From: Streptomyces sp. sk2.1
GTDB taxonomy: Bacteria; Actinomycetota; Actinomycetes; Streptomycetales; Streptomycetaceae
NCBI RefSeq assembly: GCF_008120935.1
Contig: NZ_RDBO01000015.1
Coordinates: forward strand, 1-64,000
Length of the DNA stretch: 64,000 nucleotides
Direction of reading: 5' to 3'
Below are positions 26,844 through 36,232 of this stretch, piece after piece (position 1 is the stretch's first letter; every line of letters starts with the position of its first letter). The notes under the pieces are model-generated. The model worked only from the letters and a program-made list of their open reading frames with translations. It did not search any database and had not been told where the DNA came from. A program made the position numbers and the translations under genes.

Positions 26844-27588
26844 CTGATCATTTCAGAATGAGGTTCGGGGTCGTCGCAAGCAGATGATGCTGCAGGCGAG
26901 TTGGAGGAGCCCGAGGTGGAGGTCTGCTCGTGTCTCGTAGCGGGTCCGGAAGCGTTTGAGCTGGTGGAGCCGGGCGAAGGTGCGCTCGACGACCCATCTG
27001 GTCCTGCCCGGGCCGGATCCGTGGGCGGTGCCCTTGTGGGCGATCTTCGGTGTGATGCCGGGGGCCCGCAGGAGGCGGCGGTACTTGTCGTAGTCGTAGC
27101 CGCGGTCGGCGAACAGCCGGCCCGGCCGGTGCCTCGGCCGCCCGCGGTCGACCGGCGAAGGTCCGGTGTGAACCCCCTTTGAGGGCCCGGATGTGAGAGC
27201 CGTCGACTGCCGCGTCGTCCATGTCCAGCAGGCCCGCGACCCGCAGCTCGGCCAGCAGTACCTCGTGCAATTGCGGCCGGCCACCGGCCTCGGTCCAGTC
27301 CCGCAGTCGGCGCCAGGCCGTCACACCGCTGCAGCCGACCTGACCGGCCGGAACGTCCCGCCGACTCACGCTCTCGCACAGCACGTGGACGTTGCCCCGC
27401 AACGCAGCCCGTTCATCCGCCGGCAACCGTCCGGGATACCGATGCCGCCGAGGCGGACGAGCAGGCAACAGCGGGGCCACACGTTCCCACAGGTCATCAG
27501 GCACAAGATCAGCAGACACCCAACAGATCCTGCCGACACAGCACTGGACTTCCACGACCCACAACAAACTTCATTCTGAAACAATCAG
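26844..27588 (-). mobile_element. IS5-type insertion sequence, internally deleted
   Basis: Terminal inverted repeats are CTGATCATTTCAGAATGA at 26844-26861 and its complement with two mismatches at 27571-27588. Between them lies a DDE transposase of the IS5 type. The whole element is 745 bases, roughly 100 or more short of related elements as I know them, consistent with the deletion seen in the transposase. No target duplication is evident. The right end sits inside an IS3 orfA. Confidence 0.8.
26853..27519 (-). pseudogene. IS5-type transposase, frameshifted and internally deleted
   Basis: The N-terminal part reads VPDDLWERVAPLLPARPPRR to DDAAVDGSHIRALKGG from a GTG at 27519. The frame then changes at a run of five G (27175-27179 on the plus strand, as C). 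The C-terminal part reads GPSPVDRGRPRHRPGRLFA, DRGYDYDKYRRLLRA and WVVERTFARLHQLKRF. As I know these transposases, about 45 residues normally separate VDRGRP from the later RGRPRHRP. Here the two similar motifs are fused, which looks like recombination between them. Some IS5 elements use programmed frameshifting, so the frame change alone is not proof of inactivity, but the deletion between the first and second catalytic aspartates is. Confidence 0.8.
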
Positions 27589-27849
27589 CAACAGGATCTC
27601 GACCGTCTGCTGCTGCTCGCGGTTTTCCCGCCGCAGCCGCTTGAGTTCCTCGCGCTCGGCACTGCTCAGCTCACCGCTCCGCCCCTCGCCCCGGTCCGCT
27701 TTCGCCTTGTGGTACCAGCCATGCGGAGACTCCGATCTGATGCCGAGCTCCCGGGCCACCGCGGTGACCGACTTGCCCGAGGAGTTGACGAGCGCGATCG
27801 CGTCCCGCTTGAAATCCTCGGTGTACCGCTTCGTGTACTTGCCTCCCAC
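27571..27849 (-). pseudogene. IS3-family orfA, interrupted by the IS5-type element
   Basis: The helix-turn-helix component of an IS3-family transposase. It begins with GTG at 27849 (GAGGAAG upstream) and reads KYTKRYTEDFKRDAIALV, VTAVARELGIRSES and the leucine-zipper region ELKRLRRENREQQQTVEIL. After EIL the sequence enters the terminal repeat of the IS5-type element and stops after five codons of IS sequence. No continuation of orfA or orfB is found on the far side at 26.8 kb, so material was also lost. The outer end of this IS3 copy is probably near 27917 (TGAAGCTTCCCC on the minus strand). Confidence 0.8.
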
Positions 27850-27917
27850 CTGGTGCTACTTCCTCTGGAACCTCATGTCCCAGCCTCCAGGTGTCCACGA
27901 TCAAGGGGAAGCTTCAC

Positions 27918-28503
27918 ATGCCCAGGAGGCTCCCGATCAGACAGTCGAGGCCCATCCGCTCGGGTTGTCAGAAGGGCGTCAATACTCGTCTCCGCAGCAG
28001 GGCGGACGCTCGACGGTCGCCTAGATTTCGTATGCCGCTCAAGGTGGCGAATGCCGACGACATCGCCGAGCGCCGGGATCCTTCCCTCCCCGCTCTCGGC
28101 GTCGCCGGTGGTGGAACGCGGCGACGTCTCCCCGCACTGCGTTCGCGTACGTCCCTGCCGGTGTTGGAATTCCACACCGGCAGGGACTCGCAGCTCCCCA
28201 TCGATCGGTCCGTCTCCTCAGAAGGTCTTCCTCGATGCATCCTGCCGCACCTCACCAGAGCCCGCCCCCATCAGCGGTCGGGTGGAGATCTTCACCTTCA
28301 TCGAGACCTTCTGAAACCACAGACGACTGCGGAAGCATCCGGCCTGGGGATACCGATACCTTGCCCCGCTGGAGATCCGACAACGACATGAGTAAGAACA
28401 CGCCCTCGCAGGGTAAGCGACGAGTGTCCAGCATCACGGGGAAGGCTCAGCCACCGCGTCATCCTCATGGCCGGGCTCCGGCGCCGCTACCCATGACGGA
28501 ACA
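27918..28503. other. Non-coding relic between two IS3 remnants
   Basis: Open frames exist on both strands, but none has a ribosome site, codon pattern or recognisable product. The stretch is less GC-rich than its surroundings and contains the hairpin listed at 28151-28187. Confidence 0.4.
28151..28187. repeat. Perfect 14-bp inverted repeat around an EcoRI-type palindrome
   Basis: GTCCCTGCCGGTGT (28151-28164) pairs exactly with ACACCGGCAGGGAC (28174-28187). The 9-base loop itself contains the palindrome GGAATTCC. There is no T-run and no nearby gene end. Confidence 0.7.
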
Positions 28504-29295
28504 TCACCGACGTACAGAGGCACGCCCCCGCTTCGCGAAAATCTTGCCAGGGCCAGAGAAGTCCGTACGCCGAAACGCCCGTTCGTGGTCGTCGTTGCGG
28601 ACCGTGGTGCGGATCCTCTTCCCGCGCCGGGCGCCCTCGAGGACCGGATCGCGCATCAGTCGGGCGACGGTGCAGCGGGTCACCGGCCTGCCTTCGTGAT
28701 GCCGTTGCCGCCAGGCTTTTCGTACCCGTAGACGCTGAAGTCGTCCGCGTGGATGCGGCTGATCTGCGCCTCGGGTCCGGTGCTTTGGCCTGTCAGGGCG
28801 CTGGGGGCGCGGTTCTCGACGGTGTATCAGGTGTTTGTCGCGGTCTTCGGGCCGTGGCTGGTCAGGACCCGGCAGACCGGCTCGACTCCGAACACCCGGC
28901 GGTGTGCGTCGCCGAACGCCACGAGCGTTTCGACGACCGGTCGAGCTCGGCCGCGAAGAAAGCCGGTGCCGCCTTGAGGATCTGGTTCGCCCGTCGCGGT
29001 CCGGCGTTCTCGGCACGCAATCGCTTGATCTCCGCGGCCTCCTCGGACGTGACCCCGGGCCGTTGGGCGGCGTCCACCTCGGCCCTGCGGACCCAGGTCC
29101 GCATCGCCTTGGCCACGCCGGTCCCCAGTACGGCCGCGACCGCCTTCATCGCGGCTCACCCGGTCGGACAGTTCGGGCCGATCTCCGTGACCATGCGCAC
29201 CGCACGCCCACGAAGCCCAGCAGGACGGGGAGACGGACGCGCCATGACTCGATCCGCTCAAGGAATCGAGCCTCCATCAGACCCGGAGCGGTTCA
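28504..29295 (-). pseudogene. Remnant of an IS3-family element (orfA and orfB, multiple frameshifts)
   Basis: Reading leftward from 29242, the orfA pieces are PAGLRGRAVRMVTEIG, then in another frame AMRTWVRRAEVDAAQRPGVT and SEEAAEIKRLRAENAGPRRA. OrfB pieces then follow in further frames: AFGDAHRRVFGVEPVCRVL and RKAWRQRHHEGRPVTRCTV followed by LEGARRGKRIRTT. The central and C-terminal catalytic region of orfB is missing. The outer end TGAACCGCTCCGGG begins at 29295 and resembles streptomycete IS3 ends. Its first three bases are also the stop codon of the FadR gene. Confidence 0.75.
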
Positions 29296-30117
29296 GTCCG
29301 CAGACAGGTTCATGAGCTGCTCCATCTTGCGTTGGGCTACCAGGTCGAGGCTCTGATCGAGGTCATCGCCGTAGGTACGCAAGGCCACTTCGAGGTGAGC
29401 GGCCATGGCGTCCCTCGCGGCCTTCGGGTCGCGAGCCGTGATCGCGTCGAGGATCTCCCGGTGGTACGGCACGCCCTCGCGGGAGACCGAAGGATCGCCC
29501 AGGCTGCGGAGCATGAGCTCGAAGGTGAGCGTGGCGATCGAGCCGAACATGGCCTCGATCACCGGGTTGCGCGACGCCGCAGCGACCGCGGCATGGAAAG
29601 CGACGTCGGCTCTGGCCCGGGAGACCAGGTCGCGAGCCTCGTCGAAGCGCAGCAGCATCTCCTCGATGAGGTGCAGGTCCTCGGGGGTCGCGTGCTGGGC
29701 GGCGAGCGCGGCGGTCTCGCGCTCGAGCATCATCCGGGCGCTGATCACGTCACGCGAGGTCGGCTTGCGTTGCCGGTACAGCGCGTCGAGCGGGCGGACC
29801 GCGTCGGTGATCCGCACGTCGCGGACGAAGCTGCCCCGCCCCGGGACGACCTCGATGATGCCCTGCTGCTCCAGCCCTCGGAGCACCTCCCTGATCATCG
29901 GGCGGCTCACACCGAACCGCTGGGAGAGCACCCGTTCCGACTCCAGCTTCGATCCGGCCGGGTGTTGTCCGGACAGAAGTTCCAGCTCGAGCCGCCTGGC
30001 CACGGCCTCCTTGGTCGGGGGGCGTCTGTCGCGCGCGGAGGCGTCTTCGCTTTCCATCATTCCTGCCACGCTACCTTCAAGATCGAAGGGCCGATGCCCT
30101 TCGGTAAAATCGATCAT
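29293..30117 (-). CDS. FadR-subfamily GntR transcriptional regulator
   Basis: Likely repressor of the sugar-oxidation cluster, answering to a sugar acid or lactone. The winged helix is EAVARRLELELLSGQHPAGS then LSQRFGVSRPMIREVLRGLE, and the FCD effector domain follows. That domain has metal/ligand-site features such as ADVAFHAAVAAASRNPVI and PYHREILDAITARDP. The ATG at 30117 overlaps the SDR stop by 4 bases and gives 274 residues. An ATG at 30060 (255 residues) is also plausible. The stop codon at 29293-29295 coincides with the end of an IS3 remnant, so the native C-terminus may have been a little longer. Confidence 0.88.
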   Translation of the reverse strand: MIDFTEGHRPFDLEGSVAGMMESEDASARDRRPPTKEAVARRLELELLSGQHPAGSKLESERVLSQRFGVSRPMIREVLRGLEQQGIIEVVPGRGSFVRDVRITDAVRPLDALYRQRKPTSRDVISARMMLERETAALAAQHATPEDLHLIEEMLLRFDEARDLVSRARADVAFHAAVAAASRNPVIEAMFGSIATLTFELMLRSLGDPSVSREGVPYHREILDAITARDPKAARDAMAAHLEVALRTYGDDLDQSLDLVAQRKMEQLMNLSAD

Positions 30118-30869
30118 TCCTGGTTGAACAACGAACAGCCACCGTCGGCCAGCAGCGTTGTACCGGTGATGTAGTCGGAGTCCGGCGAACACAGGAAGGC
30201 CGCCGCCTTGGCCACCTGCTGCGCGGTCTGCGGTGCCCTGAGAGGGATGGCCGTGCTCGCCCGCGCGGCGTAGGCCGGCTCGTTCTCGAGCTGCCACTTG
30301 GCCAGGCCCGCGGCCACGATCCCGGGTGCGAGAGCGTTGACCAGGACGCCGTGCGACGCCAGCTCCTTGGCCATCGAACGGGCCAGCATCGCCACCCCCG
30401 CCTTGGACGCGCTGTAGGCCGCGATCTCCGGCCAGGGAACCGTGCCCACCCAGGACCCGGTCAAGACGATGCGGCCCCCGCCGCCCTGGGCGACCATGCG
30501 CCGGGCGGCGGCCTGGGCAGTGTGGAAAGTGCCAGTGAGGTTGATGCCCAGGTGGCGATCCCACTGCTCGGCGGTGATCTCCAGGAAGGGGGCGGATTCG
30601 ACGGTGCCTGCGTTGGCGATCGCGATATCCAGCCTGCCGAGTCGTTCCAGTGCCGCGTCCAGAGCCGGCCGATCCCGTACGTCGGCTCGCACGTAGCTCA
30701 CCTCGCCGTACGCGGAGGCCGTGGCGATCCACTCCTGTGCCTCGTCCGGGGACTTGACGTCGAGCAGCGTGACTTGGGCGCCCCGGCGGGTCAGCTCGGC
30801 GGCCACGGCGGCGCCGATGTCGCCGGCACCACCTGTGACCAGTGCGTTTCTTCCTTCCAGGTCCAGCAT
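30114..30869 (-). CDS. Short-chain dehydrogenase/reductase, candidate sugar 1-dehydrogenase
   Basis: Classical SDR, 251 residues. The cofactor motif is TGGAGDIGAAVAAEL, with Asp in LLDVKSPD suggesting NAD preference. ANAGTVES follows, the catalytic serine is in VLTGSWVG, and the active-site pair is YSASKAG. The end has TLLADGGCSLF. The ATG at 30869 follows GAGGAGGT. It forms an operon with the FadR gene, divergent from the transporter and pathway genes. With a lactonase and sugar-acid dehydratase in the cluster, oxidation of a sugar to its lactone is the most likely job. The zinc dehydrogenase at 35174 is a rival for that step. Confidence 0.85.
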   Translation of the reverse strand: MLDLEGRNALVTGGAGDIGAAVAAELTRRGAQVTLLDVKSPDEAQEWIATASAYGEVSYVRADVRDRPALDAALERLGRLDIAIANAGTVESAPFLEITAEQWDRHLGINLTGTFHTAQAAARRMVAQGGGGRIVLTGSWVGTVPWPEIAAYSASKAGVAMLARSMAKELASHGVLVNALAPGIVAAGLAKWQLENEPAYAARASTAIPLRAPQTAQQVAKAAAFLCSPDSDYITGTTLLADGGCSLFNQE

Positions 30870-30885
30870 GGAGACCTCCTCAAAT

Positions 30886-30907
30886 CTGGTTAGGCCGGTA
30901 AGACCAG
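30886..30907. promoter_or_regulatory. Candidate FadR operator A, SDR side
   Basis: CTGGT at 30886-30890 and ACCAG at 30903-30907 frame a dyad, and the right part GGTAAGACCAG is the exact complement of CTGGTCTTACC in operator B. It lies 17 bases upstream of the SDR start codon, overlapping where its promoter or leader should be. Confidence 0.6.
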
Positions 30908-31019
30908 CAACACCATACCCGCACGACCCCACTGTCGGGGACCGAGAGGCCGTTGCCGATTCGAGATGTGCGGAAGGGTTGACGAACGGCCCTTCGAGGC
31001 GGAAATCTCACTTGGCATT

Positions 31020-31034
31020 ACTGGTCTTACCAGT
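31020..31034. promoter_or_regulatory. Candidate FadR operator B, transporter side
   Basis: ACTGGT-CTT-ACCAGT is a perfect 6-3-6 palindrome of the TGGT-n3-ACCA form bound by FadR-type regulators. It lies 32 bases upstream of the ABC ATPase start, inside the divergent promoter region and just before GGAAGGAGAG. Confidence 0.7.
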
Positions 31035-31066
31035 CAAGCCAAATCGGGGGCTCGGAAGGAGAGAGC

Positions 31067-31833
<767 letters not shown>

Positions 31834-31837
<4 letters not shown>

Positions 31838-32853
31838 CCATCCAGCAACAGATCGCCGTCGCCTACCGGGTGGACGATTCAGGTGGAAGCCTGGCAAAGA
31901 GGTTGCTCGGCGCCAGGGAGTTCGGCGTGCTGGCCGCGACCGTGGTGATCTTCCTGGTCTGCGCCGTGGGAGCCGACGGCTTTCTCGCCGCCGACAACCT
32001 GCTGTCCGTCGCCCAGCAGATCGCCATCCTCGGCATCGTCGCCACCGGCATGACCTTCCTGATCGTCGTCGGCGAGATCGACCTGTCGGTGGGTTCGCTG
32101 CACGGACTCCTCGCGGTGGAGCTGGCCTGGCTGGTGACGAAGGTCGGTGTGCCCATCGGGACCGCGGCCCCGCTGGCCATCCTCTCCGGCGTGCTGATCG
32201 GTGTGATCAACGGCCTGATCACCACCCGGTTCAAGATTCCCTCGTTCGTGGTCACGCTGGCCGCGTTGGCGGCACTGCGCGGCGCCGCACTGCTGCTGTC
32301 CGACGGCGTACCGATCCGTGGCTCGCGCAACGAGACGTTCACCGACCTGTTCGCGGGCAGCCCGCTGCCCAATCTCGCCGCGCAGACGCTGTGGATGGTC
32401 GCCGTGGTCGCCATCGGAGCCTTCGCCATGGCCAGGACCAAGTTCGGCTACGACGTCTACAGCGTGGGCGGCAACCAGTCCGCCGCGGCCGGCGCGGGTA
32501 TCGCCAGTGACCGGGTCAAGATCATGTGCTTCGCCCTCACCGGAGGGCTGACCGGCCTGGCCTCGGTCATCCTGGTCGGCTGGCTGGGCAGCGCCAACCC
32601 CCTCACCGGCAACGGCTTCGAGCTCAGCGTCATCGCCGCAGTCGTCGTGGGCGGCGCCGGTCTGGCCGGCGGCACGGGCAGCGTCCTCGGCACCTTCCTC
32701 GGCGCGGTGATCACCGGTGTGATCACCAATGCGCTCGTCCTCTTCGGCGTGGACGGCAACTGGCAGCAGGTCGCCACCGGCCTGCTGATCCTGGGGGCGG
32801 TCATGCTCAACCAGCTCGTCGCCAGGCGTTCGGCACACGGCCTGAACGCCTGA
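31834..32853 (+). CDS. CUT2-type sugar ABC transporter, permease
   Basis: RbsC-like membrane subunit, 339 residues with about eight to ten hydrophobic helices. The family block GEIDLSVGSLHGL is followed later by the coupling stretch YSVGGNQSAAAGAGI and VVGGAGLAGGTGSVLGTFLG. It is coupled to the ATPase gene by an ATGA overlap. It imports a monosaccharide, probably the pentose oxidised by the downstream enzymes. Confidence 0.95.
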
Positions 32854-32876
32854 CCCCCACTCAAACAGGAGAGAAC

Positions 32877-33920
32877 ATGGCAACGAACAGCTCGATGTCG
32901 CGCAGAAGCCTGCTGCGCGGCGGCTCCCTGGCCTCCGCCGGCCTCCTGCTCGCCGCGTGCAGCAGCGAGAAGGAACCGTCCGCCGCCTCCTCCTCCAGAG
33001 GCCGCGCCGCCGACGGCCCGCAGAAGGGCAAGAAGGTGATCTTCGTCGTGCACGACAAGAACCCCTTCTTCGCCCCGGTGCAGCGCGGCTTCGAGGACTT
33101 CGGCGCGACCATGGGATGGGACACCCAGTTCATCGGCCCGCCCGCGCCGGACACCCAGAAGACCGTCGAACTCCAGGCCAGCGCGCTGAGCGCCAAGCCC
33201 GACGGTGTGATCTTCACCCGGATCGACGAGACCTCCTTCGACGCCAACATCAAGCGGGCGACCTCCTCCGGGGTGAAGGTGATCCTGTCCAACGTGGCCA
33301 GCGACGGCTACGAGAAGCTCGGCGTCGGCTTCGTCGGCCAGAACTTCGTCAACGCGGGTGACGCCTGTGGTCGCGAGATCGCCAAGTGCGCCAAGAAGCG
33401 CACCGGTAAATCCGACGGCGTCATCGTGTGCGGCAACTTCGCGCCCGGCAGCACCGCCCTCGAACAGCGCATCCAGGGGATCAAGCAGGGGGTCGAGGCG
33501 CACAACAAGGAGAACGGCACCTCCTTCACCACCGAGGTCCTCATCACCAGCACCGACGAATCCAAGGCCGTCGCCGCCATCGACGCCAAGTACGCCTCGA
33601 AGAAGGACAAGATCGTCGGCTGGGCGATGGCGGCCTTCGACCACCAGTACGTGGCCACCTGGGCGAAGAGCAAGAACCTCGTCGGCAAGTTCGCCGTCGG
33701 AGGCTTCGACCTGATCCAGCCGGTCCTGGACGGGATCAAGGACAAGGCGATCGATTTCTCCCTGGGACAGAACCCGTACGCGCAGGGCTGGATCGCCGCG
33801 GCCCTGCTCGCCGAGGAGTTCGACCCCGGCTACCCGGCCAGGACGTACGACACCGGCGCGGAGGTCGTCAACGCCGCCAATGTCGACGCGGTCGCCACGC
33901 GTGAGGCCCGTTTCGCCTGA
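32877..33920 (+). CDS. CUT2-type sugar-binding lipoprotein
   Basis: Periplasmic-binding-protein type 4 receptor, 347 residues. The N-terminus has RRSLLRGG and the lipobox LLAACS, so it is an exported, lipid-anchored protein. Binding-fold blocks include KVIFVVHDKNPFFAPVQRGF, ALSAKPDGVIFTRID and VGGFDLIQPVLDGIKD. The ATG at 32877 is preceded by AGGAGA, 23 bases after the permease stop. In-frame sequence further upstream is a shadow of the permease gene. Confidence 0.94.
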   Translation: MATNSSMSRRSLLRGGSLASAGLLLAACSSEKEPSAASSSRGRAADGPQKGKKVIFVVHDKNPFFAPVQRGFEDFGATMGWDTQFIGPPAPDTQKTVELQASALSAKPDGVIFTRIDETSFDANIKRATSSGVKVILSNVASDGYEKLGVGFVGQNFVNAGDACGREIAKCAKKRTGKSDGVIVCGNFAPGSTALEQRIQGIKQGVEAHNKENGTSFTTEVLITSTDESKAVAAIDAKYASKKDKIVGWAMAAFDHQYVATWAKSKNLVGKFAVGGFDLIQPVLDGIKDKAIDFSLGQNPYAQGWIAAALLAEEFDPGYPARTYDTGAEVVNAANVDAVATREARFA

Positions 33921-33983
33921 CCCGTACGACCGCGCGCTCCCTGTCCCCTGTCCCCGCAGTTCAGCAACTTTCGGAAGATCTGG

Positions 33984-35177
33984 ATGAAGATCACTGCTCT
34001 TGAGACAATCCGTCCGGCCATTCAGCCCAACCTGCTGTTCGTCCGTCTGCACACCGATTCCGGGCCGGTCGGCCTGGGCGAGGCGTTCTTCGGCGCCCGT
34101 ACGGTGGAGGCCTACCTGCACGAAAGCGTCGCTCCTGTCCTGGTCGGGATGACCGATCCCACGCCGGAGCGGGCCGCGCGAGCGCTGGCCACCTACGTCG
34201 GATTCCAGGGGGCGGGGGCCGAGACCCGCGGCAACGGTGCGATCGACATCGCCCTGTGGGATCTGCTGGGGCATGCCTCGGGCCTGCCGCTGGTCGACCT
34301 CCTCGGCGGAGCCGTACATGACGGGATCGGCATCTACAACACGTGCGCCGGACCCGGTTACGTCGGCACGTCCACCCGGCAGGAGTCCGGCAACTGGGGG
34401 GTGAGCACCGCCGAGCGCTACGAGGACCTCCACGCCTTCCTCAACGAACCCGCGCGGCTGGCCCGTGAGCTGTGGGACGAGGGCATCCGGGGCATGAAGA
34501 TCTGGCCCTTCGACACCGCCGCCGAGCGGACCGGCGGCACCGACATCTCCCGGGCCGAGCTGGACCGGGCTCTCTCGACGGTCGCCGCGGTCCGCGACGA
34601 GGTCGGCCTGGACATGAAACTGATGATCGAGCTGCACGGCCTGTGGAACAGGCCCGCCGCCGAAAAGATCATCTCGGCACTCGCACCGTACCGGCCGTAC
34701 TGGGTGGAGGACCCGCTGCGCTCCGACGCGGCCGACGCGTTCGGCAAACTGGCCAAGGTCGACGGCGTGCCGATCGCCACGGGAGAGACCTGCGTGGGAC
34801 GACGCGGCTTCAAGCCGCTGCTCGACTCCGGCGGCGTCGACATCCTGACCCTGGATGTCCAGTGGACCGGCGGACTCACCGAAGCGCGCAAGGTCGCCTC
34901 GCTGGCCGACGCCTACGGCGTGCCCGTCGCCCCGCACGACTGCACCGGCCCGGCCACCCTGGCCAGCTGCGTGCACTTTGCGTGCAGCCAGCCGAACGGG
35001 CTCATCCAGGAGACGGTCAGGGCGTTCCTGCGTACCTGGTACGACGAGCTGGTCACCGGCCTGCCGGAGATCCAGGACGGTCAGGTGCGGCCGGGCCGGG
35101 CTCCCGGGCACGGGGTCACCCTGCGCGACGGGGTCGCCGAACGGGACGACGTGGAAAGGCGGGTGTCCCGGCTGTGA
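33984..35177 (+). CDS. Enolase-superfamily sugar-acid dehydratase
   Basis: Mandelate racemase/muconate-lactonizing-type enzyme, 397 residues, expected to dehydrate a pentonate to 2-keto-3-deoxypentonate. The N-terminal capping domain runs to about residue 125 (RGNGAIDIALWDLLGHASGL), then the barrel. Metal ligands are acidic residues in MIELHG, WVEDPL and ATGETC. The base candidates are the lysine in GMKIWPF and the histidine in APHDCTGP. The ATG at 33984 is used, with no strong ribosome site seen. It lies 63 bases after the transporter genes and overlaps the dehydrogenase by 4 bases. Racemase or cycloisomerase activity cannot be excluded, but the lactonase and FAH neighbours favour a dehydratase. 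Confidence 0.85.
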   Translation: MKITALETIRPAIQPNLLFVRLHTDSGPVGLGEAFFGARTVEAYLHESVAPVLVGMTDPTPERAARALATYVGFQGAGAETRGNGAIDIALWDLLGHASGLPLVDLLGGAVHDGIGIYNTCAGPGYVGTSTRQESGNWGVSTAERYEDLHAFLNEPARLARELWDEGIRGMKIWPFDTAAERTGGTDISRAELDRALSTVAAVRDEVGLDMKLMIELHGLWNRPAAEKIISALAPYRPYWVEDPLRSDAADAFGKLAKVDGVPIATGETCVGRRGFKPLLDSGGVDILTLDVQWTGGLTEARKVASLADAYGVPVAPHDCTGPATLASCVHFACSQPNGLIQETVRAFLRTWYDELVTGLPEIQDGQVRPGRAPGHGVTLRDGVAERDDVERRVSRL

Positions 35178-36232
35178 GAGCGGCCCGCTGGCACGCGCGC
35201 CGGGACGTGCGCGTGGAGGAGGTGCCCGATCCCGTTCCGGCAGCCGGGGAGGTACTGATCCGCGTCGAGCTGTGCGGAATCTGCGGCACCGACGTGGAGG
35301 AGTACCGGGAGGGACCGCTCGCCATCGACGTGGAGAGGCCCCACCCGCTGACCGGCACCAAGGCACCGTTGGCGCTCGGACACGAAGTGGTCGGCGTCAT
35401 CGCCGGGCACGGCCCGGGAACCGACGCGAGCCGACTGCCCGTCGGCACCCGGGTCATCCCCGACGTCGTGCTCGGCTGCGGCACGTGCTGGTGGTGCCGC
35501 AGGCACCAGGAGGGGGTCTGCGCGCGGCAGGCGGTACGCGGCCTCAACCTCGACGGAGGGCTGGCCGAGTACATGGTCGCCGACGCGGCCACCTGTGTCC
35601 CCGTTCCCGACCACGTCCCGCCGCGGATGGCGGTGCTCGCCGAGCCCGCCGCCGTCGCGGTACGCGCGCTGCGCAAGGCCGGTGACGTGACCGGCGGCAC
35701 CTCGCTGGTACTCGGCGCGGGCGCCATCGGGCTGCTGCTGACCCGGGTGGCGGTGGCCGCCGGGATCCAGGTAGTGACGAGCGAGACCGCCGATTTCCGC
35801 CGGGAGGCGGCTCGCCGAGCCGGAGCCGTGGCGGTCCGGCCGGAGGAGACGGCCGCCACGCTCGACCGTCTGACCGAGGGCAGGGGGGCGGACGTGGTGT
35901 TCGAGTGCACGGGCCTGCCCTCCCTGCTGCCGGAAGCGATCCGGCACTGCCGGGCCCTGGGCACCGTGGTGATCGTCGGGTTCTCCGGCCGGGACGCCGC
36001 GGTGCCGCTCGCCGACGTGGTGCTCAAGGAGAAGCACCTGGTCGGTACGGCGGCACACTTGTGGGACGAGGATGTCACCGCCGGAGTACGGCTGCTCGCG
36101 TCCGGGGTGATCGACCCGACCCTCGTACCGGTGCGCGTGGCGTCGCTGGACGAGGTGCCCGCGCTGCTCGCCGTACCCGATCAGGGTGTTGTGAAGGTCG
36201 CGATCGATCCGCGCGGCCAGGAGGAGGTCTGA
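35174..36232 (+). CDS. Zinc-dependent medium-chain dehydrogenase
   Basis: MDR-family alcohol/polyol dehydrogenase, 352 residues. Catalytic zinc ligands are seen in LCGICGTDVEEY and the GHEVVGVIAGHG block. The structural zinc cysteines are in GCGTCWWCRRHQEGVC, and the nucleotide fold is at GAGAIGLLLTRVAVAAG. It starts at a GTG overlapping the previous stop as GTGA. It could oxidise a sugar or sugar alcohol at C1 or C2, either feeding the lactonase or bringing a polyol into the same route. The SDR at 30114 is the alternative C1 dehydrogenase. Confidence 0.88.
   Translation: MRAARWHARRDVRVEEVPDPVPAAGEVLIRVELCGICGTDVEEYREGPLAIDVERPHPLTGTKAPLALGHEVVGVIAGHGPGTDASRLPVGTRVIPDVVLGCGTCWWCRRHQEGVCARQAVRGLNLDGGLAEYMVADAATCVPVPDHVPPRMAVLAEPAAVAVRALRKAGDVTGGTSLVLGAGAIGLLLTRVAVAAGIQVVTSETADFRREAARRAGAVAVRPEETAATLDRLTEGRGADVVFECTGLPSLLPEAIRHCRALGTVVIVGFSGRDAAVPLADVVLKEKHLVGTAAHLWDEDVTAGVRLLASGVIDPTLVPVRVASLDEVPALLAVPDQGVVKVAIDPRGQEEV

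Noticed and set aside
26853..27519. Programmed ribosomal frameshifting to explain the IS5-type transposase
   Set aside because: Possible at the AAAGGGGG run and known for some IS5 members, but the 45-residue internal deletion would leave the product inactive anyway.
27891..28391. Open frames of 100-200 codons on both strands in 27.9-28.4 kb
   Set aside because: No start signal, no codon pattern and no family resemblance. They lie between two IS remnants.
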